Shown one piece after another: positions 43,221 through 52,805 of a DNA stretch of 64,000 nt; position 1 is the stretch's first letter, and each line of letters starts with the position of its first letter. The stretch is from Galeruca laticollis (taxonomy: Eukaryota > Arthropoda > Insecta > Coleoptera > Chrysomelidae), in contig OY998180.1 of assembly GCA_963921935.1 (NCBI GenBank), positions 102,614,614 through 102,678,613 on the forward strand, read 5' to 3'. The notes under the pieces were generated by a model. That model was given only the letters and a program-made list of their open reading frames with translations, had not been told where the DNA came from and made no database searches. The position numbers were made by a program, and so were the translations under genes.

Positions 43221-43285
43221 TTATGAAAAGACACTTCGGCACCCACATTATCGAGTTTTTTACACAAAATACACTCTCGTACCAT
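43221..43285 (-). CDS. THAP/P-type gene exon 1: start and first Cys pair of the THAP finger
   Basis: The ATG at 43285 gives MVRECILCKKLDNVGAEVSF then H, and the exon ends in AA|GTAAGTATGG at 43221. With the C from exon 2 it makes Asn. The CILC pair plus CSDH in exon 2 forms the C2CH zinc site. The reading frame, start position (THAP sits at the N-terminus) and consensus donor all agree. Confidence 0.78.
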
Positions 43286-43840
43286 TATTAATAGTTTTAA
43301 TGAACAAAATAGTCACAAATTACATAAAAATACTTCAAAATAAACACAAAAACACTTAGAACAACAACAGAACCGCTCTGGCAACGTCACAACTACAAAA
43401 TTGACGGACCTTACTATAAATCGTTTATGAATGAAAAGCGAACACTTAAAAATTTATTTTCCTTGCGACGTTGTCGTACTTAACAAGAATGTTATATTTT
43501 ATTACATTAACTATATTTAAAAAACTAGTTTACATTTACAGTTTTTTAGGTTCAGAAATATATGCATTGGCTTAAACAGTATGTATCCATGTGTAATATG
43601 CCGAACCAATAAATAAGAACATGTAGTAATTTTACCTATCAAAATAATTTCACTTAATCGATCAGTGCTATGGATAAGTACAATCTGGCAATTGCGCCCA
43701 TCACGTCAAATCACAAGGGATGTCGGTTCTTATTTCTTAAGTTTACGAAATAGCTACGCATTACGTCTTTTTTTAATGATTGACCGCCTTTCAATGTAAA
43801 TAATTGTATCTATACTTGTATTATATATCTATGGATTCAT
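43286..43840. other. Upstream region of the THAP/P-type gene, no gene seen
   Basis: It contains a GC-richer phrase (gaaccgctctggcaacgtcac, 43370-43390) that could belong to the promoter or element end. No terminal inverted repeat was found. Confidence 0.4.
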
Positions 43841-44214
43841 CACTATTTTTCATGCCACTCTCTGAAGTACGGATATACGCAGAGTGTTGGAGTTCCAGGA
43901 CATAAAGAACATAAATGTCGGGACTGCCTTCTAATCTGTTTGATTGCACATTTTTTACACCTTCTCATAACTGTACTATTTTTTGCAGTATCAGGTATCG
44001 GTTCTAGTTAATGCTATGTACCGTCTTTGTGATCCGAAGGTGTAGAGGGATCTGTAACTGCGCCTGAGTCAATGAATGAATTAATAACACTTTCTCTGAA
44101 AGTTACTAGTCTGCGTTTCTGTTCATTCTGCTTCTGGTAAAGATAGAATGCTTTCCAAATGTAAAAATCAAGTAGTCTAAAGAAAACTTTTCGATTCATA
44201 CTGTTGGTAATCAA
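43840..44214 (-). pseudogene. piggyBac-like transposase C-terminus with cysteine-rich tail
   Basis: On minus, 44214-44014 reads RKVFFRLLDFYIWKAFYLYQ, the last helices of a piggyBac (DDE_Tnp_1_7) core. A shifted frame continues LEPIPDTAKNSTVMRRCKKC, then RRQSRHLCSLCPGTPTLC and YPYFREWHEK. That Cys/His pattern is the C-terminal zinc-binding domain that helps piggyBac bind its ends. The DDE residues lie upstream and are missing. No TTAA-flanked ends were located. Confidence 0.75.
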
Positions 44215-45170
44215 CGCGTTAAGAAGTATGAATATTCAGCTGCACAAACATCATACGGTATGAAATAACTTTCAATTCAAAAATTTTTAACACAGTTTGT
44301 ATACATGACTAACGTATAACACCCCTTCCGCAACATAGCTGATTATTATTTTCTGAACATAATCTAAATAATCATCCTTGAAACTTGACGGTATAAAATT
44401 ACTTGTAGAAAAAAATTCATCAGCTTTAGCATGCTCCCGCTTGTAGCTCCACCGCTACCGAAACAGCTGACGTTCAGGTCACTTATGTATTAGGAGAAAT
44501 ATATTATTATTATAATTTTGACTCGATATGAAATTACTTTTCAAAATGAGCGCTAACTTACGTGCAAACTATTAGTTTTTGTTCTTTCCTTTTGCTTATC
44601 ACTGCATCCATTGCATATACGATCATCGGCTTTGTTACAGTCATGCAGATTTTAATTGTTTACTCAAGTTATTAGTCATTCTGCGTAAAATTGGACTAGC
44701 GGTACAAGATTGAACCACACCGTAAACAAACGCTTTTTATTATTTTTATCTGTTTCCGAACTTGCTTTAGTAAAATGCATGTATCCGAACATGAAATATA
44801 GAATCCATAAACAATAAGAAACGCAATTTGACAGGCAAACAAAGTCATGTTTTGACACAAACAGCTGATCTTTTCTCGCCTTGCAGACGCTGTAGTAGAT
44901 TTGCTGTGTTCAATTATCATTATTTTGAGTTTATTGCTGGAAATCGGGTAAGTGTTTGCATTTTTATACCTTATAATTATTATTTATTTATTTGAATGTT
45001 TGTTTTTAACTGATCCACGCTTATAAACTCAATAATTATTAAAATCAATGTTGAAGTTAAAATATCAAGAAATTTGGGGCAACATTGAACTGGTCAAATA
45101 ATGTTTATAAAAGCATAAATAAATTCGGGGTAACTTTGGACAATGACCTACATATTATATTATATTTTTT
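44215..45170 (+). other. Non-coding region with possible 5' UTR and intron of the pogo-like gene
   Basis: A potential donor (gg|GTAAGTG near 44948) and the acceptor ttttttttcag just before 45176 would bound an intron directly upstream of the pogo-like ORF. The phrase ggggtaactttggac at 45126-45142 also occurs near 60055 on the other strand. Confidence 0.35.
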
Positions 45171-45185
45171 TTCAGACGCAATATT

Positions 45186-45582
45186 ATGTTTCGAAAAAGA
45201 ATAATCAAGAGCCAGGAGCCAATTAATATGAAACTTAAAAATAAACACAACAAAACTGTGGGACGTCCTCCATGCTTAACGATGGACGAAGAGATACCTT
45301 TCAGAGACCACTTGCTTGCGCTAAGTGACATGGGTATTGCAATCGGCTTATAAGATTTTAGAGATGTAGTTAAAAGATTCTTGGATAACATGGGCAAAAT
45401 AGTTCATGTGTTCAAAGACAACCGTCCTGGATATGAGTGGGTAAAACTGTATATGGAAAGGCATTCAGCCATAAAAGAAAAAATTGCTCACAGGATCTCC
45501 AGGAAACGAGCCCAAGTAAATGAAGACATGGTGAACGAATTCTTCGACAGGCTTGAAAAAGAGATGGAAGACGTAAGCCCTG

Positions 45583-45592
<10 letters not shown>
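45186..45592 (+). pseudogene. pogo-like transposase, N-terminal part
   Basis: The ATG at 45186 gives basic residues, then GRPPCLTMDEEIPFRDHLLA, the pipsqueak/CENP-B-like helix-turn-helix. A TAA at 45351 interrupts it; then DFRDVVKRFLDN, HVFKDNRPGYEWVKLYMERH and FFDRLEKEMEDVSPDNI follow. In this family VSPDNI is followed by the first catalytic Asp (NYDET). Here the sequence runs into (TA)n and a PLE. The rest of the core resumes at about 49745. Confidence 0.8.

Positions 45593-45640
<48 letters not shown>
45587..45640. repeat. (TA)n microsatellite at the left junction of a PLE in the pogo-like gene
   Basis: It starts within the pogo codons for Asn-Ile (acaatatata) and ends one short spacer before the PLE frame KKYVDD. 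Confidence 0.95.
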
Positions 45641-45641
<1 letters not shown>

Positions 45642-45649
45642 CTTTTTAA

Positions 45650-46645
45650 AAAAAATATGTAGATGATATCATCACAGCTGTTCCTGAAGATGGTGTCGAA
45701 ACCATTCTTAACATTTTCAATGGTTACAATCAATACATACAATTCATAGTAGAAAATGAACCTAACAGATGTGTACCATTTTTGGACACAAAGTTAATAA
45801 GGACCAATGAAGGCAGGGTGATACTTGACTGGTACGTGAAACCTACTAGTTCGGGTAGATACCTCAACTTTAAGTCCAATCACCCCTACAAAATGAAGGT
45901 TAGCTTAGTATTGGGGATGAAGAACAGAATTAAAAATATATCACATCCAACATTACTTAGTAAAAACCTTAAAATATTGATTGATACGCTTCAAAAAAAT
46001 AGTTATCCTATCAAACTTCTCAAAAGGTTGATTTATAGCACTCCCGGCGAGCATACGGTTAGTCATATTAATAGTAATGAAAATGAACAGGATGCTAATT
46101 TCAATAATACACAACAGGTTACTTTTGGATCATTTCCTTATATTAAAGATCTATCAGAAAAAATCATCGAAGAATTCAAGGGGACCAATGTAAAAATTGC
46201 TCAAAGAACAGCCAAACCTCTGCAGTCTGTTTTTACTAAGTTAAAACAACCGGAGGATTCCCTCATGAAAACTAACGTAATACTTAGTATCCCTTGTAAA
46301 AATTGTAACAAAAAGTATGTAGGAATGACATCTCAGAACTTGAAATCACGTTGTGCTCAACATAGAAGCGATGCAAGGTTAAAAAAGCGTAAATGTGCAT
46401 TATCAGAACATGTTTTAGATGAGTTCCACCATATAGATTTTGATAAAGTAAAGATTCTTGATGTAGAAAGAAACTATAACAAAAGAAAGTTTTTGGAAAT
46501 GTATCATATTAATAATATTGAAAAACCAATGAATAGAAGGTCTGACATTGAGTCACTTAGTACGATTTATACATATTTGTTACACTTTAATAATGTCCAC
46601 TCCGGTAGCGAGGAGATAGATTCCCAAATTAGTGTTTTGAGTTAA
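45650..46645 (+). pseudogene. Penelope-like RT C-terminus and complete GIY-YIG endonuclease
   Basis: Without a stop until TAA at 46643: KYVDDIITAVPEDGVETIL, FLDTKLIRTNEGRVILDWYV, SSGRYLNFKSNHPYKMK and FPYIKDLSEKIIEEFKGTN. The endonuclease follows: ILSIPCKNCNKKYVGMTSQN (paired tyrosine region), RCAQHRSDARLKKRKCAL, SEHVLDEFHHIDFDKV, RNYNKRKFLEMYHIN and NRRSDIESLSTIYTYLLHF. The RT palm before YVDD is absent, so the copy is 5'-truncated, but what is left is intact and probably fairly young. Confidence 0.9.
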
Positions 46646-47326
46646 TGGTTGACTGAGGTGACAGGTCAGTCGAGTGTTGACAATACAAACAATATTTAAT
46701 ATTTCAGTTTAAAAGAATTTTTTATATTATAGCTAGCACAGCTCAGTTGCGAATGCAGATGATTTCCAAACAGTCGGGCCTTAACGTGAGAGGTTAGGTC
46801 CTTTCCATGTGTTATAAGTTACAGATCTTACATCACTTTTCCTTACCGACATAATTATTGTTAGAGTAATGTTATATAATTAGTATTGCTTTTTATGGAA
46901 ATTAACATCAGGCGAAAGTGGAGATCGTCCGTATTTTCGGGTGGGTTTTGTTTGACTATTTTATATAACAATAGTTAATGCTGGAATGGGTTCACAGTTT
47001 GGGAATACCGAATGTGAGAGGTTTGAGTGTTCACTGGCTGTTGACTTATTTCGTCATCCCAATTTTTTACATTTTGCAAAAGACAGGTGGCAGCTGTTTG
47101 ACAATAGTATGATTAAATTTAATAGTGTAATTTTTCAATCTTATCGTGATCGCAGTTGTGGACATTGATCTATTATTGTTTTTCTTTGAAGTTTTCACCA
47201 AGCAACCAAAAAAACACAACAGTATTTCTTAGAAATTTAGATTTTTATTAAACATTTTTACTTCAACCTTTCAATTGCCCCCGTAACACTACCTTTCGAC
47301 AGCAGTCGATTTCACGTTGAAATATA
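46646..47326. other. 3' non-coding region of the PLE, left of the mariner
   Basis: No gene is seen here. The right half of the same region resumes at 49216 after the mariner. Confidence 0.5.
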
Positions 47327-47600
47327 CAGAGTGGCCCAAAAGTCTGGAAACGGCCATTTATCTCGTAAACTGCTAGTCCTAATTGTACAAAATTTGGGGT
47401 ACACCTATTTTGCGATACGTAGATTCCAGATTTAATATTTGCAATGTTTCCAGATTTCCTGTTTCTCTTATATTATTAGTAACTTTGGTTTTTCAAATGC
47501 ATCACCCTGTATATTCAGTCGTTTTTGGAACCTCCTATTCAATACGAGTTCAACCATATGTAACACTTATGATTTTCTGTAGTCTGGAAGGTCTTAAATA
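47327..47600 (+). repeat. Left long terminal inverted repeat of the mariner
   Basis: 274 bp, inverse of 48937-49213; the inner end is tctggaaggtcttaaata. Confidence 0.9.
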
Positions 47601-47750
47601 CATAAAACTGTAAAAAATATGTAGATTTGAAGTAATTTAAATGTAGAATGCTGTGATTTTGACATTTGTCCACCATTTACATTATTAACTAAAACTGACA
47701 GTAGTTTGATGTGTTTTGAAAAGTTCTGCAAGGTAAATTGCTTCTCTAAA

Positions 47751-48824
47751 ATGGCTCTTAACGAAAAAGAACGAATTACTATTCTAATGATGAGAGGGTA
47801 CGGCGACAGAAAAAGATCTTATTGTGAAGTAGCCAACTTGTTCAACGATACTTTCCCATACCGTTCTCCTATTCATAAGGCGACGGTACAAAAAACTGTA
47901 AAGCGATTTGAGGAATCTGGAGGAGTAAAAGACAGATACCGATCAGGCAGACCGAAAACAGTTATGAATGACAACAAAACTTTAGATATAATGCAGAGTT
48001 TTGTTGAAGATCCACATACATCCTCACGCAGGGTTGCACAAGTACATGATGTAGGTCGTTCTTCAGTCTTACGTATACTACATAAGACTAAATTTAAACC
48101 ATACAAAATTCAGTTATTGCAAGAATTAAGTGAAGATGACTTCGATCGTAGATTAGAGTTTACTGAGGTAATGATGGATAAAATTGAAAATGATGAAAAT
48201 TTTGTTAACAGAATATGTTTTTCCGATGGAGCAACCTTTACACTTTGTGGCAGTGTAAATCGACACAATTTAAGGTACTGGAGTGACGTAAATCCCCACT
48301 GGATGCGTGAGAACCATACTCAAAGACCACAAAAATTAAATGTATGGTCAGGTATAGTAGGTACTCAGTTAATTGGGCCATTTTTTATCGAAGGAAATTT
48401 AACGTCAGATAAATATGAACTTCTACTTAGAAATGAAATTGTACCTACACTGAGAAACTTGTTTGGAGCCAATTTTAATAATATATGGTTTCAGCAAGAT
48501 GGAGCTCCAGCTCATTTTGGTGTAAATGTCCGGCGTTATTTAGATGGGATATTTCCCGGACGATGGATTGGTAGACGAGGTAGAATTGAATGGCCTCCAC
48601 GTTCACCTGATTTCAATCCTAAAGATCATTTTTATTGGGGATACTTGAAAAATTCAGTTTACAAAACTAAACCAGCAAGTCTTGCAGATCTAAGGCAACG
48701 AATTATCGATGAATCTCGATTAATTTCTAGAAAATCATGGAGAAATGTGGTAGATGCATTCTACCATCGATTAGGGTACTGTCAACTCACAAATGGAGCA
48801 CATTTTGAACACTTGATAAAGTAA
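47751..48824 (+). CDS. Mariner-like transposase (DUF4817 type), full length
   Basis: The 357-residue frame starts at the ATG at 47751 (MALNEKERITILMMRGYGDR); a longer frame upstream starts at a non-conserved codon. N-terminal HTH (residues about 1-55), a second HTH (RRVAQVHDVGRSSVLRILHK, about 100-120) and a DDE/D core. First Asp in ICFSDGATFTLCGS (relatives have DE; here DG), second Asp in WFQQDGAPAHF, third Asp in RSPDFNPKDHFYWGYL. The C-terminus is GAHFEHLIK. It excises and inserts the element at TA. All three acidic residues are present and there are no stops, so activity is possible. Confidence 0.93.
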   Translation: MALNEKERITILMMRGYGDRKRSYCEVANLFNDTFPYRSPIHKATVQKTVKRFEESGGVKDRYRSGRPKTVMNDNKTLDIMQSFVEDPHTSSRRVAQVHDVGRSSVLRILHKTKFKPYKIQLLQELSEDDFDRRLEFTEVMMDKIENDENFVNRICFSDGATFTLCGSVNRHNLRYWSDVNPHWMRENHTQRPQKLNVWSGIVGTQLIGPFFIEGNLTSDKYELLLRNEIVPTLRNLFGANFNNIWFQQDGAPAHFGVNVRRYLDGIFPGRWIGRRGRIEWPPRSPDFNPKDHFYWGYLKNSVYKTKPASLADLRQRIIDESRLISRKSWRNVVDAFYHRLGYCQLTNGAHFEHLIK

Positions 48825-48936
48825 CCATTGAGTTAAAAATGTTGCAATATTTCAATTGTTACGGTTTAATGTAGTTGAAAATAGTTTGTTTTAAAACATT
48901 TAATGAGACAATTAGGCGTTGCCAGACTTGTGTTTT

Positions 48937-49213
48937 ATTTATTTAAGACCTTCCAGACTACATAAAATCATAAGTGTTACATATGATTGAACTCGTATTG
49001 AATAGGAGATTCCAAAAATGATTGAATATACAGGGTGATGCATTCGATAAATCAAAGTTACTAATAATATAAGAGAAACGGGAAATCTGGTAACATTGCA
49101 AATACTAAATCTGGAATCTCCGTATCGCAAAATAGGTGTACCCTAAATTTCGTACAATTAGGACTAGCAGTTTACGAGATAATTGGCCGTTTCCAGACTT
49201 TTGGGCCACTCTG
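48937..49213 (-). repeat. Right long terminal inverted repeat of the mariner
   Basis: 277 bp, inverse of 47327-47600, ending at the TA at 49214. Confidence 0.9.
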
Positions 49214-49473
49214 TATATTCAACAAAATCAGTTCATTTCTTGTTGTACGTCTATTGGTTTTGAAAAACAGGAAAAAAATCCTGGCTCTCATTACTATATG
49301 TAGGTGAGAAACTAGATTTAGTCGACATTTTTGTCTTAAGTGAATGAAGGTTTTCCTGCAATTTGTGAAATGTGAGTTTAATTTCAAATCAACACTACAA
49401 GTAAGCCGTAATGATTTCAAAAATTATTTTCAATATTAAATTAACCGTTTTTTTCTATCTGGTTTATTATAGC

Positions 49474-49506
49474 CTTTGAGAATGGAGACAATGCTCTTCG
49501 AAAGCT
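49474..49506 (+). other. Hammerhead-like hairpin at the 3' end of the PLE in pogo
   Basis: TTGAGAA, one base, arm GGAG, loop acaatg, arm CTCT, then tcGAAAGC. It has a short stem with one G-U pair and is the weakest of the set. Confidence 0.3.
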
Positions 49507-49662
49507 TAGGTAATGTACTAACTGATTCACTTTATCTCTAACCTGTAGAGTTTTTTTGGCTGCTATCCCCACGAGTTTGAGGGTTTTTCAACAAAGACCA
49601 ATCTTTGAAGTTTGATTTTTTAACTAGTTAGCCGTGACTAACTGCCAACTTTTGGTTTTTGG

Positions 49663-49663
<1 letters not shown>

Positions 49664-49722
<59 letters not shown>
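49664..49722. repeat. (TA)n microsatellite at the right junction of the PLE in pogo
   Basis: About 59 bp of TA with one interruption (atttat), immediately before pogo coding resumes. Confidence 0.95.
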
Positions 49723-49744
49723 GACCCTGCAAAAAAAACTTTTA

Positions 49745-50460
49745 TTCAGACGTGCCACATACTATGGGAGACATCATACCTCCATTCTTCGTATTTAAAG
49801 GGAAACATTGTTGGACCGACTGGCTTGTTAATGCCCCAAAGTCGTCAAAAATGGCTGTTTTAAAGTCTGGCTGGATAGATGCTGATATTTTTGAAGAATG
49901 GCTTGAAAAACATTTTGTGCCAATTGTCGACCAAAAAGAAGGAAAGGCAACTCTTATATGTGACAATTTAAGAGCATATATAAGTGTGAAAGATCTAAAG
50001 ATCTGTTAAGAACATAATATCAAGTTCTTATGCATCATACCAAACTCGACACATATCCTACAACCCATGGATGTACGATATTTTTCATCTCTAAAGTCAG
50101 TAAAACAACAGAACGAAGGAGGGAAAGCCGGATCACTTCCTAACAACGTGTTCTATCAGCTTGAAAATTCAGTTCTACAAGTTTTACCTTCATACGCAAC
50201 TGGCCTCATCCAAGCTACTGTTGGGGAAACATTTAAGAAATAGTTGCAAAAAATAAGAGCGTCGGTCTTAAACATAAAAGTAACCAAGAAATTCCAGCTG
50301 CCTGTTGAAGCAAAAAAGTCAATTTCCGCTGAAAAAGTGGAGAACTTTTATAAAAATAGATAGAAGGAGAAGGAGAAGAAAAATAAAAACCCTGTAAAAA
50401 AAGGAAGGCCCAAAGGTTCTAAAAACAAAAAACGACGAAGAAATCAGTGTTAGAAAAGGA
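49745..50460 (+). pseudogene. pogo-like transposase, catalytic and C-terminal part
   Basis: CHTMGDIIPPFFVFKGKHCW, then LKSGWIDADIFEEWLEKHFV, ATLICDNLRAYIS (second catalytic Asp) and, after a TAA at about 50007, STHILQPMDVRYFSSLK (third Asp) and PSYATGLIQATVGETFK. The first Asp and about 60-80 residues around it are lost between here and 45592. The tail ends in a basic AT-hook-like run (KKGRPKGSKNKK, about 50397-50435). Three or more stops make it inactive. Confidence 0.8.
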
Positions 50461-51263
50461 AGTAATAGAAATAGGTGGACAGACAGCGGTTAAGACGAAA
50501 TCCGATAATCACGAGCCAGAGGACGAAGAGTCGCAAACGGAATCTTTTGAATTGATAGTAACAACAGCTCAAATACACGATGGGCCAAAAAATCTAGAGG
50601 CATCGAAAAACCTAGATTTCGAATTGGACAAAATTGAGGAATGGATTATGGGCTACGAACCGATCCTTGATAATGAAGTAGAACTGACAGAGAAGAATCA
50701 AGACGAATAGCAAAAAAGTGATAAGAACCCAAGGGAACAGAGAAATGAAGAAATATCTAGGAGTGTCAAGAACAAAAGAGCCAAGAATAACAGAAAACCA
50801 AGAAAATGAAAATATAAAGGACAAACAAGAGACACCAACTTGTGAAATGCTACAGAATATATGGAAAAAGTCATCTGAAACCAGCGTGTACCCAACGAAA
50901 AAACCGAAACTCGATGACATTATAGTGCAATGGCAAGACAATCATGTGCCAATCCATCATATTGAGATAGACTCAATTGATGAATGTATCCTTAATGCTG
51001 CCGATGAGACAGAGTTACCGATAGGAAATTTTTCTCGTCAAACTTCAAAAACAAGAAGAACAATATGAAGCAAACAAGACGAAGGAAGTGTTTTTTCAGG
51101 GCGATCACAAATATCTTCCAATCACCATATGAAATGTGGGTGAGTCACCTGAATAAAAGGTTTGAAGGAGGCTGGACATGCCCAGCAAACCTGGATATAA
51201 CTAAAATTACAGATGACAAAAAGGCGATAGCTGATGAAAGCATCACTCGACGCGGTAACATAA
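50447..51263 (+). other. Acidic and Lys-rich open frames after the pogo-like core, origin unclear
   Basis: Open frames 50447-50710 (acidic, LDFELDKIEEWIMGYEP), 50718-51068 (KKPKLDDIIVQWQDNHVPIH) and 51065-51268 (NIFQSPYEMWVSHLNKRFEG) follow each other on plus and may be one decayed protein. They could be the natural C-terminal extension of the pogo-like protein or part of another gene cut by Gypsy copy B at 51264. I recognise no domain. Confidence 0.4.
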
Positions 51264-51767
51264 TGTAATGTTTTTGTTATTTATTTAAACAATAAACGGG
51301 TGGGATAAATTTTAAACACGGTATGGCTACTTACTAATTTATTGAAACACTAACTCACTAACACTTAATTTATATGTACTTAACTAATCACTTAAATTTA
51401 ATTTATATGCACACAAACTTAATCATTAATTTATATCAACACTTTTATATTCACTTATTTACTGTTTATTTGTCAAGATCATTTTATCAACTGCCCTGGT
51501 CCGCTGATCGGTCCTTTTTATATACTAGTGCCTTTTTTACTAGAGAATTCTGGACTGCGGCTTACACAAAACAAATGTCTTTCGCGATATTTCTCGATTG
51601 CCGGCTCAATCCTTAAAAGACCTTCCGAGAACATGACTATAAAAACTGTCACAAAAAATCCCAATAAACCTTCTCAGAATTCGGTGAGCTCGCCATTTTT
51701 TTAACTCCTATAACATAAGGTTACAGGACCGTACTTAGTATCTGCTTCGGTGTGCGCGTTCGTAACA
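51264..51767 (-). repeat. 3' LTR of Gypsy copy B, full length
   Basis: 504 bp. It contains TATATAAAA on minus (plus ctttttatatactag, about 51514-51528). The other LTR lacks about 80 bp including this box. The polypurine tract (on minus AAGGAGGGGGTAA) lies at 51768-51781. Confidence 0.9.
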
Positions 51768-51795
51768 TTACCCCCTCCTTAAATGGAAGTTCCTC

Positions 51796-52427
51796 CTAGA
51801 ACTTTTTTGTAGCCGAGACTGGATGTTTGAATCGGCACCTGGCCCCATTTCTACACTTTCCGATCTTATGGAAATAGCAGGGCACCGTCTTCATCGGATA
51901 CTGATAACGGGGGTTGAAGCTGCCAATTAATATCTGGACACCGGTATCTCTAAAGATAACCTCTACCATGTTCCTGATAACTCGCCAATCCAACTGGTTA
52001 CTCGCTATCTTAGGCATAGCCAGTTTCTTCACGCTGGATTCTAACACATGGGTTCGGAGGGGTCGAAGTGCTTCCCACACATCGCGGTAGGTAGATCGAT
52101 CTTGAAATTCATTTTTAGTTACCACGTAGAAGACGTACCGCGAATTAGGTTTCAGTTTCAGTGTCTTGCCAGGGGCTGGAATCTGGTCTTCAAGTTTCTC
52201 TAATTGCCCGAACTTCTTTCGAAACACGGATGCCAACCCTCGTGCGTTCTTGAGACGGGCGGGGATGTTGTGTGCCAGTGAATAATCTTCCGGGAGAGTG
52301 AACAAATCTTGTCGTTGTTCTGAAGTGACTCCTTATCTAGCTTTCCCGGTACCTCCATACGCGCCCATAAATTCATCGAAGGTAAGGTCAGACACATCTT
52401 GAATAAGGTTTACTGCTTCCTCTAGGT
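51796..52427 (-). pseudogene. OARD1/TARG1-like macro domain with CCCH zinc finger, C-terminal extension of Pol (copy B)
   Basis: From the hAT junction at 52427 the minus strand reads DVSDLTFDEFMGAYGGTGKA. A TAA then breaks the frame, followed by an open frame of 169 codons (52305-51796). Order: DLFTLPEDYSLAHN-type start, GLASVFRKKFGQLEKLED, YVFYVVTKNEFQDRSTYRDV, VKKLAMPKIASNQLDW and VEVIFRDTGVQILIGS. The CCCH finger is CYFHKIGKCRNGARCRFKH (C-x7-C-x5-C-x3-H). OARD1-type macro domains remove ADP-ribose from acidic residues or free O-acetyl-ADP-ribose. Compared with my memory of the human enzyme, the Gly-rich loop with the catalytic Asp after MP.I is two residues shorter and lacks that Asp. The protein may bind but not cut; its role in the element is unknown. 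Confidence 0.78.
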
Positions 52428-52805
52428 CAGGGGTTCCCAAACTTTTTTGTACCACGCCCCCCTCTGGTTATTTGGAGACCCCCCACGCCCCCCTACACAT
52501 ATCAGCTTCCCATTTTGCAATACCCTATTTCCACGGTGCCGTACATACCAACTCCTACTTGTACAAGTATGTGCCTACTTGATACGGTGAGTAGGTGAAT
52601 TTTTCGATCACTGTTGAATGCGGTAACGCAGAATGGAAAGATCCAATAATTGTACGTATGGTGAAAATTAAGTATTAAGTATTACATGATAAACGAATAT
52701 AATTACTGATACAAAATTTAACATTGTAACACAGATACATTTTCAGTTTAAGGGACGTGAAACAATAGGCCTACCTACTTACAAAAACAAAACATAAAAT
52801 GTAAT

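Larger units (their letters stand above)
47327..49213 (+). mobile_element. Apparently intact mariner-like transposon with 274/277-bp inverted repeats
   Basis: It begins CAGAGTGGCCCAAAAGTCTG and ends with its inverse; TA at both sides (47325-47326, 49214-49215). The inverted repeats are 47327-47600 and 48937-49213 and differ at scattered sites. One uninterrupted transposase gene lies between. It is the best-preserved DNA transposon in the window and is related to the broken one at 1-1989. Confidence 0.92.
45641..49663 (+). mobile_element. Penelope-like element inserted in the pogo-like gene, itself carrying a mariner
   Basis: Both outer borders are (TA)n tracts (45587-45640 and 49664-49722), and pogo coding lies on both sides. 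The PLE starts at the RT catalytic box, contains the complete endonuclease, and ends with a hammerhead-like hairpin (49474-49506). The mariner 47327-49213 lies in its 3' region. This gives a three-level order: pogo oldest, PLE next, mariner youngest. Confidence 0.7.

Noticed and set aside
38703..43390. ggcaacg phrases flanking the THAP/P-type gene as terminal inverted repeats
   Set aside because: They lie in the same orientation and match over only a few bases.
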